Origin: Komagataella phaffii GS115
Lineage: Eukaryota > Ascomycota > Pichiomycetes > Pichiales > Pichiaceae
NCBI RefSeq assembly: GCF_000027005.1
Contig: NC_012963.1
Span: forward strand, 2,232,001-2,296,000
Direction: 5' to 3'
DNA: 64,000 nucleotides
Position numbers and translations under genes: made by a program. The notes under the pieces were generated by a model. The model saw nothing but the letters and a program-made list of their open reading frames with translations, did no database searches and was not told the DNA's origin. Below are positions 38,524 to 47,989 of the stretch, piece after piece (within the stretch, counting starts at the first letter, position 1; the number at the start of each line of letters is the position of its first letter).

Positions 38524-40392
38524 TCAGAAAAGTGTTTTGTAGTCAATTCCCTCAATGATCTCGCCTTGGAGCAATTTCCTTACCATCACCAGGGGGGATA
38601 ATTGCCAATTCAGCTGGCTGGTATCTTTGTAATTCTGTGAGTTCATGAAGTTCACTCGATTAAATAAAATAATCGAATAGACGTAAGATTGTATTATTTC
38701 TGTAATCGTGAGTGGCCTGCTTTTCAATACCAGTAATTGTGAGCTTTTAGAAGTCAGCGTGATCCCACCAGGTAGCCTTCTATCATCTTTCAATTTTACA
38801 ATGAATGCAATGAGAGGTAGATAATTTAGTAGGATCAGAAAAACCACTAGAATGGAGCCAATTGCTAAACAGGTTAACCTCATAATGGCAAAGGTAAGAT
38901 AAAACGCAAACACCGTCGGAAGAAGGTAAATGAATATTGTGAACAAAATTATTCCCAGCAAAAGTTCGTCAAAGTCGTAGGGATTGGAATCTATTCTGTG
39001 ACGTAAAATGTTATACTTCTTACCACAGAACAGCCGGAACAAGGATTTGATTATATTTGACTGCCAATGATATAGTCTCATGGATGTGTAATAGAATGAT
39101 TGTATGTGGAATGTCACCAGCGTATGCAAGTCAAGTAGAATGGATATGAAAAATGAAACACCTCCACTAACAGAGGCAATTGCGACCATTTGTATCAAAA
39201 GTTTGAATAACTTAGGATTGAATAGGGTGTGTTTAACGGCATGTATCCACAAACTCAACACTAGACTGAACATTTCTCCAAAAAACTCACAAAGTTCATT
39301 ATTGAGCTTGAAACCTGCTGGAGAGTGTTGTAACCAAATAATGACATTGTTAAGTTTGTCAATCAGGACCCTGGAAACCAGCCAATCCAGAACAAATTTA
39401 GAGGCTGCAGATTCGTTATTCCACAAATAAGTCGCAACCACGTACCCAAGAACCAGATCATTGAATATAAGCCATAAGGAGTTATAGAGCTTTATGTACT
39501 CAGCTGGAGAAAACTTTGTTCCTGTGATAAGTGAAATTTCTGAGTCTTTGGTGGCTTGTTTAGTTTTCTGATACTGTGAGGGTAAATGGTACAACTGATT
39601 AGATCTTTTTTCCCATTGATGAAAAAAATACGACATGGATGCTAGACTGTATTGTCCCCAGAACCGATAGTTGAGAGCCTTGATTACCATCAAACACCAC
39701 GCTTGTACAAAATAAAAGATAATACGGGTAATCAACGCCAATAACTGAACGACTTTGGTGATCGACTTGCCTTGCAAAATACTAAGCAGTATCTTTATCA
39801 ATTTAGATTTCAAAGATTCATTGAAAACCCAAGGACAAAGGTCAATATAATTAAGCTGATTCGCATATTTCTTAGTGAATTTTGATCGTAAGTAGTTGTT
39901 CAGGTTGATATATTTGAGTACCAGCATTAAAGAATCATCGCTGGATCCCCTTTTCAAAGTATGAAGCTCCATCTTTCTAGCTAAATCAGGAACCATTTCG
40001 ACATCTTCAAGATCACGAAAGCTTCCACCACTAGATACCAACGCTTTGCTGCTAGTCCAGGAGATCTCAATAGAGATTGGGAGACTCGAATAGTACTCTA
40101 AGTTGGAGGAATCAGGTGGTTTAAACACAACAAGAGTGACATAAGTGGGACCAATTACAGTGGATTCTTCCGCATTATAGTGGAGTGTCAACAATGAATC
40201 TTTTTCAAAGTTCAAAGTTGCCACAATTGTCAGGGGTAAAGTATCATCCTTATACTTCAATTCGTGGATTGTGTCCTCATAGGGCAGAGTAGTGATGACT
40301 ATAATCTTGTCACCGAGATTGGAACCCACGACATAACATTTCTTATTGAAGTAGTAAGGGGATAATAGATCGGATGGCCAGAACACCAGCAT
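38524..40392 (-). CDS. GPI1: GPI-GlcNAc transferase subunit Gpi1
   Basis: Gpi1 (PIG-Q) belongs to the ER-membrane complex that transfers GlcNAc to phosphatidylinositol, the first step of GPI-anchor synthesis. The 622-residue protein matches the family length (609 in S. cerevisiae). It has a soluble first third, then several membrane segments. The Gpi1 core signature YNSLWLIFNDLVLGYVVATYL lies near 305-325 and WLQHSPAGFKLNNELCEFFGEM near 354-375. The hydrophobic block LLGIILFTIFIYLLPTVFAFYL lies near 500. It is convergent with RSM27 (54 bp). Confidence 0.93.
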   Translation of the reverse strand: MLVFWPSDLLSPYYFNKKCYVVGSNLGDKIIVITTLPYEDTIHELKYKDDTLPLTIVATLNFEKDSLLTLHYNAEESTVIGPTYVTLVVFKPPDSSNLEYYSSLPISIEISWTSSKALVSSGGSFRDLEDVEMVPDLARKMELHTLKRGSSDDSLMLVLKYINLNNYLRSKFTKKYANQLNYIDLCPWVFNESLKSKLIKILLSILQGKSITKVVQLLALITRIIFYFVQAWCLMVIKALNYRFWGQYSLASMSYFFHQWEKRSNQLYHLPSQYQKTKQATKDSEISLITGTKFSPAEYIKLYNSLWLIFNDLVLGYVVATYLWNNESAASKFVLDWLVSRVLIDKLNNVIIWLQHSPAGFKLNNELCEFFGEMFSLVLSLWIHAVKHTLFNPKLFKLLIQMVAIASVSGGVSFFISILLDLHTLVTFHIQSFYYTSMRLYHWQSNIIKSLFRLFCGKKYNILRHRIDSNPYDFDELLLGIILFTIFIYLLPTVFAFYLTFAIMRLTCLAIGSILVVFLILLNYLPLIAFIVKLKDDRRLPGGITLTSKSSQLLVLKSRPLTITEIIQSYVYSIILFNRVNFMNSQNYKDTSQLNWQLSPLVMVRKLLQGEIIEGIDYKTLF

Positions 40393-40670
40393 ACCAAACG
40401 ATCAATCCCTAGACAAAAGGACAGTGTAGTTGGATTGAGTAGATGGGGGCCAGGGTATGTGCCAGGTAGACTTAGATGAATGCTGGATGTTTGTTACGTA
40501 GAAGAGTATTCGCGTAAGTGAAATAATTCACAGTCCAAATGAAACATCGGTTCACCAAATGCCCCGATGAAAACCAATGTCTACAGGTCAAAACCAACTC
40601 AACTTGGACCACCTCATTTAAATGATCAGTACAATATACAAACTACCATTTATACTTACTAATTTGGAAA

Positions 40671-41462
40671 TTAAAAGGCCTCGGCATTGGCAGCATCGTT
40701 CCAGTCGGCTGGAGGAGCAGAAGCGTTCCAGTCAGCCTCAGCAGGTTCTTGCCATTCTTGCTCAACCTCCTCTTCTTCAACCTCAAACTCAGCACCTTCA
40801 GCGGCTTCAGCCTCCTCCTCAGCGGTTTGCTCAATTTCTTCAGGGTCTCTGTAGAAGTACAGATCTGGCATAACGGACCAAGCCTCGGTTCTGTTTGGCA
40901 AAACACCTCTCAATCTCAGGACTTCTCTAGACAGCAAGTACCAGATCAAACCGATAGAGTGCTTACCTTTGTTGTTACATGGAATGGCAACGTCGACAAA
41001 CTCAGAAGGAGAGTCCATGTCGGTCAAAGCGATAATAGGAATGTTGACGTAAGAAGACTCCTTGATGGCTTGAGAGTCGGTTCTTGGGTCGGTAACAATG
41101 ATCAATCTTGGCTCCTTGAATTCTCTAGTGATGTAGTTGGTGAAAGAACCTGGAGTGAAACGTCCAGCGATGGCGGAACCGTTGGTGTGAGAAGCAAACT
41201 TCAGCACAGCTCTTTGTCCGAAAGTTCTGGAAGAGACAGCTACAACATCCTCTGGGTTAGGGATGGCAGCAATGATTCTGGCAGCCAAAACAATCTTCTC
41301 CCAGGTCTTACCGATGTTAATAACGTTAACACCATCTGGTCTGGTCTTGTAGACGTATGGTTCGTTGTGCACCTGGCAGTTCTTGGCACCCAAGTGAACA
41401 TTGGCTGCTAATAACAGCTTAGCATCCTCGGCAGTAAGGTCAAATGAAGCTGGAAGAGACAT
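40671..41462 (-). CDS. RPS0: 40S ribosomal protein S0 (uS2)
   Basis: Small-subunit protein uS2, needed for 40S assembly and 20S pre-rRNA processing. The 263-residue protein has the uS2 domain (about residues 10-205): [15 protein letters not shown], the signatures [21 protein letters not shown] and [18 protein letters not shown], and [24 protein letters not shown]. The acidic C-tail with two Glu-rich runs and two DWN repeats ([14 protein letters not shown]) is typical of eukaryotic S0. No intron is seen, whereas S. cerevisiae RPS0A and RPS0B each have one. Codon use looks biased towards highly expressed genes. Confidence 0.97.
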   Translation of the reverse strand: MSLPASFDLTAEDAKLLLAANVHLGAKNCQVHNEPYVYKTRPDGVNVINIGKTWEKIVLAARIIAAIPNPEDVVAVSSRTFGQRAVLKFASHTNGSAIAGRFTPGSFTNYITREFKEPRLIIVTDPRTDSQAIKESSYVNIPIIALTDMDSPSEFVDVAIPCNNKGKHSIGLIWYLLSREVLRLRGVLPNRTEAWSVMPDLYFYRDPEEIEQTAEEEAEAAEGAEFEVEEEEVEQEWQEPAEADWNASAPPADWNDAANAEAF

Positions 41463-42062
41463 CTTTTCAGGTAATTAATTCAACACTTCAGCAATACCGA
41501 AAAATTTCTGATGTAGTTTTTACTTTTTCAGTTGGAAGGATCGCTACAGTTGTGGGTGTTACCCTGCGATGTGAGGTGGTAATACAATAGTTCAGTCGTG
41601 TTGATACCAAAATATAGGTATGACGAGGCTCAACCCTGGGCATAGTCACGTGGAACAATCTACCATGGAGGTGTCATGTTGGTAGACTACCGGTTATAAA
41701 AGATAAAGAAGGATGCCAATTCGTTGAGCCATGAGCTCGATGTGTACGATGTTCCAACAAAATCAGCTCTAAAGCCATTTTGTTCACATTTTCGAATTTT
41801 TGGGTTTCACAAATTCAACTTTGGTGTATTCAATCTTGACAGTTCTAGTCACCAGCCTAAGACTAACTTAATAATAACCAAATGAGGTAGCAACCTTCCT
41901 GTTTCTTCGCGATCGCATTCTTATCAGATCAATCAGATAACTTTTACACTCAGATCAGAATCGCCACGCAGCATTCTTCATCACAAGACTTTCTTCCATT
42001 TATCATTCAATCTATCACCCTCCAAAGGATCTTAAGACGTACGTGGTTGATGTTTTTATATT
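41463..42062. promoter_or_regulatory. RPS0/AIM14-like divergent promoter with Cbf1- and Tbf1-like sites
   Basis: In this 600-bp spacer, TCACGTG (Cbf1 E-box) at 41646-41652 sits 6 bp after CAACCCTGGG (41631-41640), about 175-190 bp above the RPS0 ATG. Another ACCCTG lies at 41561-41566. A Cbf1 site beside a Tbf1-like ACCCT element is the ribosomal-protein promoter arrangement reported for Candida, so this may be the same ancient circuit. Sites are seen; binding is inferred. No RNA gene is recognised. Confidence 0.5.
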
Positions 42063-44477
42063 ATGGACCAGGACATTCCAGATCATACTTTGGTTTCTCC
42101 TACCCCGACTCCAGACGATGAGCAGCCAATCGTTGTTGACTTCTTTTGGAATCTATTGACGGAGATCTACCATCGATTGATCCCTAGATTAGTAGACAAG
42201 AATTTGGCAAATGACCGGAAAAAACTGCGAAAGAAAGTCACAGTCAAGTACGGTAAGATCACATTTTGGATCACGATGTCCTGTATTTTGCTGTTGCCTG
42301 GTTGGCACCTGATGTACAATAGGTTCTTTTACAAAACAATGAGCAGAGTCGCAAGACGAGTTAAGATTGTTGCATTGAGAAACAACTACGTGATCTTGAA
42401 CTTTGAAGTTATTCAGATCATTACATTTTGGTCTTTACTACTCTTTGGACTGAGTTATCTGGAGATTTATGAGGATTTGCAATTCTTTGCAGCTAGACTT
42501 GGAAGAGTTGCTGTCTACACAATGCCAACATTGTTATTTCTTACTTTAAGACCGTCCCCGTTGCCCAAAACTCTTTATTTGGCTCTCATACCCATTCATA
42601 AATGGGTATCACGTATTGTAGTACTCCAGAGCTTATTACACACATTATTATATGTCTACATCTTCACTGTTCGAAAGACTTTTTATAAAGCTTACAAGCT
42701 TGATAACTTTTATGGAATTGTGGCAATGCTGTCGTTTATTGTCATATTTATCACCTCTTTACCAAAGGTCAGAAGATTATCTTACGTCACATTTTACGTC
42801 AACCATTATGTTTGCACTTGGGTCACGGTTATATTCCTCCAATTGCATGCACGACCCAAGATTACTCTGCTTACAGTTACCAATTGTGCCATCCTTCTCT
42901 ATCAAATTGCATACAGAGTATTACATACTCGAACTACAAAACTGGACGTCATACAAGTTTCACCCAACCTATCTGTTGTCATCCTACCTAATGAAAGTAT
43001 AACGACTAAAACGGGGCTTCCAGGCTCACACCTTCGACTAATAAGCTGGGAGAGGGGCAGAATTCTCCATAACTTGTGGAAATGGCTTATAGTTCCTCTC
43101 CAACATCCCTACACAATCAGCACTTTACCTAGTGATGAAGATCAGAAATTAATCATTCGTCATGGGAAGTTCAAATTCGATATTACCAAAGAGTATTTAA
43201 TTACAGGCTCCTTTTTGCCTCATTTGGATTTCTTGACCCCTGCGAGAAAACACCAAGACGAAAACTCACTGTTTTTCAAGCCCCGATGCAAACGCTGCTT
43301 GATAGTTGTGGGAGGATCAGCTATTAGTTTTGCTTTGCCAATAATGAGAATTTTGTCTTACAATGGTTGCGTTGCGAAAATTATTTGGGTTATCCGAGAC
43401 TATCAAGATATGCGAATCCTCAATCACTATAAGAATATCTTGGTCACCAACGATTCCATCGATATTTTCATTACAGGAGCTTTTACAGAGGAAGACAAAG
43501 AAATTTTCTTTCGTACTTTGGACGAGCTATCAAGATTAAAACGTAGGCGTGAAAACATAGAGCAAGACCTGGTATTAAATAATGAGCTAAACTTCAATAA
43601 TGTTGAAAGTGATCAGGAAAAGGATTCGCAAAGGCCACTCGATGTATATTCAGGTGAACCAAGCTCAAAATCAAGGTCCTATTATGGTTCAATGAGCTCA
43701 CCGTTATCTGAAGGCTCAACTGAAAATACACACCAGGGTTTTCGAAAACAGAACTCTATTTCATCAATTAACTCCATCACACAAGATGTACTTGATGAAG
43801 ACAAGCAGGAGAATGTTGATGTTGAATTGGACAACGAAGCATCCTACAGATGTGAGTCTAAGATAAGAAGGAAGCAAACAGCACCAACAGGAGCACTGTT
43901 AGAAGATCCTTCTTCGTTTCCTCAGGGGTTCAGTGCCGGCTTAGATTCAATGTTTTCTGTGTATGATCAGCATTCATACGATGTGCACGCCACTTTGGCT
44001 TGTAACCCTAACGAAATGAAACAGATATGGGCTTTGTCAGATCTAGGCTGCAAGATTGGATTTGGAAGACCGAAGATGGGGCTTCATTACTACGAGTGGT
44101 GCCTGGCATCTTCCTGCATTGGTCCAGTATTGGATTTGTATAGCGGAGAGAATATCTGCTGTCAGGAAGTTATACTGGAAGAAGAGGATGTACGGCGGAT
44201 CCCTCCTGACAGTTATAGATCAGGTGTTTCCGTGAATGGAGCAGCACTTAGATATAGAACATCGGATGGCGAGTTTTTAGGCACTGGTGCCAAGGACGAG
44301 CAATATCTTCACTATCTTTACGAAAAAACACGAAACAACAGAAAGAGACAGCGAGGTTTCCAGATGGAAGATGATGTTTGGGTAGTAGGCGCTGGACCTA
44401 CTGGTTTGGTGAATAATGTCCGCTTGTGGGCTAATGACTGTGGATTTCATTTCCATGCTGAATGCTTTAACGTATAA
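42063..44477 (+). CDS. AIM14: AIM14-like ferric-reductase/NADPH-oxidase family membrane protein
   Basis: An 804-residue member of the FRE/NOX superfamily that follows S. cerevisiae Aim14 (Yno1) along the core: LRPSPLPKTLYLALIPIHKW, paired heme histidines H179/H193 and H248/H262 (both spaced 14), the FAD motif HPYTISTLP near residue 352, and nucleotide-loop VGGSAISFALPIM near 420. Aim14 makes superoxide at the ER. This protein is about 230 residues longer, with a charged, Ser-rich and then Cys-containing insert at roughly 490-765. The C-terminal motif reads GAGPTGLV near 776 where relatives have C-G-P, so the conserved Cys is missing. Electron transfer to nucleotide may be altered. Confidence 0.8.
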   Translation: MDQDIPDHTLVSPTPTPDDEQPIVVDFFWNLLTEIYHRLIPRLVDKNLANDRKKLRKKVTVKYGKITFWITMSCILLLPGWHLMYNRFFYKTMSRVARRVKIVALRNNYVILNFEVIQIITFWSLLLFGLSYLEIYEDLQFFAARLGRVAVYTMPTLLFLTLRPSPLPKTLYLALIPIHKWVSRIVVLQSLLHTLLYVYIFTVRKTFYKAYKLDNFYGIVAMLSFIVIFITSLPKVRRLSYVTFYVNHYVCTWVTVIFLQLHARPKITLLTVTNCAILLYQIAYRVLHTRTTKLDVIQVSPNLSVVILPNESITTKTGLPGSHLRLISWERGRILHNLWKWLIVPLQHPYTISTLPSDEDQKLIIRHGKFKFDITKEYLITGSFLPHLDFLTPARKHQDENSLFFKPRCKRCLIVVGGSAISFALPIMRILSYNGCVAKIIWVIRDYQDMRILNHYKNILVTNDSIDIFITGAFTEEDKEIFFRTLDELSRLKRRRENIEQDLVLNNELNFNNVESDQEKDSQRPLDVYSGEPSSKSRSYYGSMSSPLSEGSTENTHQGFRKQNSISSINSITQDVLDEDKQENVDVELDNEASYRCESKIRRKQTAPTGALLEDPSSFPQGFSAGLDSMFSVYDQHSYDVHATLACNPNEMKQIWALSDLGCKIGFGRPKMGLHYYEWCLASSCIGPVLDLYSGENICCQEVILEEEDVRRIPPDSYRSGVSVNGAALRYRTSDGEFLGTGAKDEQYLHYLYEKTRNNRKRQRGFQMEDDVWVVGAGPTGLVNNVRLWANDCGFHFHAECFNV

Positions 44478-44610
44478 TAGCTGTTCGCGAGAATTACCCC
44501 GGATTCAATGATATTTAGTTTAAAAGCTTAATTTCAATTTGTGTTTTAGTTAGCTTCGTCCATCTTTTGTAATCTGCTTTTTTGATCTTTGCTATCATTT
44601 TTTCTATTGA

Positions 44611-46181
44611 ATGCCTTACACAGAACAATGCTCTCGCTCGAATCATCTAAATTTACTAAACCACCATGCGAACCAAGTTGATCGGTTTATCCCCAACCTG
44701 GTTAGTAACGTCAACTTTCATGGATTAACTGACTCTCACGTTGATGATAAGTTCATCACGGAGGAATTAGAGCCCGGATTTTTAGATCGTCCTCCTCACT
44801 TTTCCAGCTTGAGGCCTCAAACTCCACCACTCCCGACAATTAGGTCGCCTGCCACCAGTGATCCACCCACTCCAATATCTGATATCTCTTCAGCTGTTAG
44901 CAAAAAAGGTTTTGAGAACAAGGAGGTAGCTCAAGCCTTGGATATGAGCAGTAATACTAGGGTCTATGGTTTTCAACATAAAACTCCTCCCGGTTCAAGA
45001 TCACCAGTTGCGAGCTTGAAGGATTGCATGTCCCAAGTAACACACCATAAACAAACAGTTAAGCAGGCAAAAAAGTTCCCTCAGATAACTAATCCGTTCC
45101 GAGTTTTGGATGCTCCAGGATTGCGTAATGACTTTTATGCCAACCTAATCTCTTGGTCTAAGGTTACCAACAAGATTGCTGTTGGCCTTGATAAGGTTTT
45201 CATTTGGGCCGATGATGGCCAGGTCGCTCCTTTGAGAAGTCTCTTGACAGAAGCTATAACTTGTGTTTCATATGCTCCTTGCACTACATTTCTAGCTGTA
45301 GGAACTAAAGCTGGCAGGCTGTATCTCTATGATAACGCAAGTTTAATCTGCTCAACCGTGACCAAACCAAATACAAGTGTATGCTGTATCCAGTGGACCA
45401 ACACTGGGAAAGAATTATTTATTGGAGATGACACTGGAAATGTTCTATATTATGAGATTAAACAAACATATTGCAGTTATGATTTGGTGATGAAAAATTC
45501 CTGGAACTGCCACCAACAACAGATTTGCGGTAATTATTCCCCTCACGAATACACTGTGACTTAGTATACTAACTAAACGATAAAGGCATTGCATTAAACG
45601 CAGACAATACCCAGATTACAGTCGGGGCAAATGATAATTGTTGCACAGTTTGGGATATTGAGGATATCAGGACACCAAAGTTAAAGTTCATGTTACCACA
45701 TTTTGCAGCCGTTAAAGCCATAGCTTATTGTCCATGGGCCCCTTCTCTTTTAGCAACTGGAGCTGGGTCAAAAGATAGAATGATCAGATTTTGGCATTCT
45801 AACTCAGGGACTTTGCTGGATGCGTATAACACCAAGGGCCAAATCACTTCTATAATTTGGTCTGTATCTTCCAAGCAGTTACTGGTTTCGTTTGGCTTCA
45901 CGGACTTCTCTAGTCCCTTACTCATGAGCGTCTACTCATATCCAAAAATGGATATCTTGATTAATGTCCCGGCTACTTGCGATCTAAGAGTTCTCTCAGC
46001 AGTACCATCTCCCGATGGGAAGTCAGTATGCGTTGTAGCCAATGATGAAACGGTTAGATTTTACCACATATGGGGATCTAAATACAGTCTAACTTTGAGC
46101 TCACAAACTGAGGGAGTATTTGGAAGTACCTTACTGGAATTAGCTGAAGGTGTCGGGACTAGAACAGATAATCTGAGATAG
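44611..46181 (+). CDS. AMA1: Meiotic APC/C activator Ama1 (Cdc20/Cdh1 family), spliced
   Basis: Exons 44611-45529 and 45586-46181 encode 504 residues. The 56-nt intron begins GTAATT, has TATACTAAC and ends AAAG; splicing turns two broken WD40 pieces into HQQQICG-IALNADNTQITVG. The unspliced frame stops at 45562-45564. Ama1 activates the anaphase-promoting complex in meiosis. Evidence for the family: a C-box-like DRFIPNL at residues 24-30, the Ama1/Cdh1 lead-in FRVLDAPGLRNDFYANLISW near 165, and WD repeats to the end. The final residues are LR rather than the usual IR tail. In S. cerevisiae AMA1 also has an intron whose splicing needs Mer1. Confidence 0.88.
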
Positions 46182-46188
46182 ACAGTAC

Positions 46189-47775
46189 CTATGATGGAAT
46201 TCCATCACTATCCTTAATATTATCTTGAAGTTTTCTCCAGTACTTTCTATTTTTCTGAATTGGTATACGGACGAAATGAAGAAGGACTACGATAGCAATC
46301 AGAACGATCGAAACTACTGATGATGGAGTTAAGATCTCAACGTAAAGGCTAACAAGAGTCACTCTGTGGTAAGGACATTCGGCCTCGGCACCACCGCTGA
46401 TCCAACAACCACCGCTGTCTAGAGTATTAAGATCAATCCAAACACTTGAGTTGAGTGGAATCTCTCTTTGAAGCGTCATACTGTCTAGGGGTGTACGTGG
46501 AATGTCAAAAAACGTCCCAACAGGACATGCTTCAGTCGCACCATAATAATTTGATAGTGTCGATGTTACCGTCCATTGTAGCCAGTATGAACTGTTTCTA
46601 CATGCCACTTGACGTGGCTCGTCACACGAAGAGATAATCCACGAAAGATTGGAAAAAGAAGCACATTGAAGTGTCTCGTTTGCAGAGTTAGAATCATCTT
46701 GATCTCCAAGTAAGGGAACACTAACTTCAGGGAGGTATGAGTTTTTCCAACTCCATAGTCTGTTGACTGCAAATTGTCTGATTTCTGATTCATTATACTT
46801 TCGGTTCAAAAAGGGTGAATATCCATGAGAGATATGGTTGGTGTAGGACTCTAATGAAAAAGGATCCTCCTCTGTCTCCATTACGAGTCTGAATGACTCA
46901 GACAAAAGGGCTTGTGAGTCAGCAATAGTCCAATTTGTTATGTTCGTCGTAAGGTCGGTCAACTTGGTGTCAGCAGTGTTCGTCTGAGTAACGTCGATAG
47001 TTGAATTTTGTATGAAATAGAGATTAGAGTCCCGCTCCAATTCATAGCTCGTATCTTCATACATATTATTCTCAAGAATAATCGGTATCACTCTGATCCC
47101 TCTACTCTGCAAGAGCTCTCCTAAAATTGGGTAGCCATTGGGATCGAATTCTAAACCCTGATATGTGCTATTGGATAGCTGAGCAACCCGTAACGAAGCA
47201 GGGGTCAAAATTTGTACTTGATCGATGCTCCTAACTAATGGTCTTGATAAGGTTCCCGGCTGGGAAACTGGAGTTGGGTTTTGGGTGCCAATTGAATGCA
47301 AACTCATATAAATAGTAATCAAATTTAAGGATACGGATCTAGCTGAGGCCCTGATATGTTCATCAATTCTCGTGAAAATGGAAGCCAAATCCAGTCTTCT
47401 GTCACAGGTGTACTGCTTATTATCCCATTCCAGTTGTAGGATCGTACTACCATCAGCAATTGGAGTAACATTAGCACTAAAGGGAGCAGGACATAATTGC
47501 CAATTAAATCCTCCCTCATCCCAATAGGCGTCAATCAGGATGTTTCCTACAGACGCGTTTAAAAGGTTGTCCACCCGATTCAAATACGGTTGAGTGTATG
47601 TGTCTCTTTCAAAAATGACTGTTGACAGCCGGACCCCAACATCAACTAACTGGTCAACGCTGACATTGTAGGAGACATCCCTTTGAGACCTCAGAGCGAC
47701 TTCATTATCAACAGACAAAGGCGGCCAAATGACACAATAGACGCATTGTATCAGGAGAAAAAAGGCTATGATCAT
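46189..47775 (-). CDS. MTC6: Maintenance of telomere capping protein 6 (Mtc6)
   Basis: A 528-residue type I membrane glycoprotein, about the same length as S. cerevisiae Mtc6 (526). It has a signal peptide (MIIAFFLLIQCVYCVIW), the family segment RSQRDVSYNVSVDQLVDVGVRLS, then DAYWDEGGFNWQLCPAPF. It carries many N-glycosylation sequons and a lectin-like C-type region (LQCASFSNLSWIIS, CGP-like ACPVGTFFDI). One membrane helix (SVVSIVLIAIVVLLHFVRI) is followed by a short basic tail. The molecular role is unknown; the name comes from a telomere-capping genetic screen. It ends 7 bp from AMA1, tail to tail. Confidence 0.92.
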   Translation of the reverse strand: MIIAFFLLIQCVYCVIWPPLSVDNEVALRSQRDVSYNVSVDQLVDVGVRLSTVIFERDTYTQPYLNRVDNLLNASVGNILIDAYWDEGGFNWQLCPAPFSANVTPIADGSTILQLEWDNKQYTCDRRLDLASIFTRIDEHIRASARSVSLNLITIYMSLHSIGTQNPTPVSQPGTLSRPLVRSIDQVQILTPASLRVAQLSNSTYQGLEFDPNGYPILGELLQSRGIRVIPIILENNMYEDTSYELERDSNLYFIQNSTIDVTQTNTADTKLTDLTTNITNWTIADSQALLSESFRLVMETEEDPFSLESYTNHISHGYSPFLNRKYNESEIRQFAVNRLWSWKNSYLPEVSVPLLGDQDDSNSANETLQCASFSNLSWIISSCDEPRQVACRNSSYWLQWTVTSTLSNYYGATEACPVGTFFDIPRTPLDSMTLQREIPLNSSVWIDLNTLDSGGCWISGGAEAECPYHRVTLVSLYVEILTPSSVVSIVLIAIVVLLHFVRIPIQKNRKYWRKLQDNIKDSDGIPS

Positions 47776-47989
47776 AAGTCTAAAGAGACACAGGCGGCGA
47801 GCAACATTTGGGCTTTTAACAATACAGGCCTCGAATGCTTAGTTTTCTGATATCTCAGATCTCAACTGGCAAGGTTCACCATCACTGAAATAGGCTGGGG
47901 GATTCCGCAACGGTGCTGCAACTCAGAGGAACCTAGAGCTTGACCAATTAACAGCGTAATTTACATACAAAATCATTCTATCAACCAGA

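Noticed and set aside
45530..45585. Mer1-type enhancer in the AMA1 intron
   Set aside because: ATACACTG is the nearest match to AYACCCUY but differs at two positions, so I do not call it.
44611..46181. AMA1 as two broken genes or a pseudogene
   Set aside because: A 56-nt intron with TATACTAAC and AG restores the WD40 frame exactly, so a spliced gene is the better reading.
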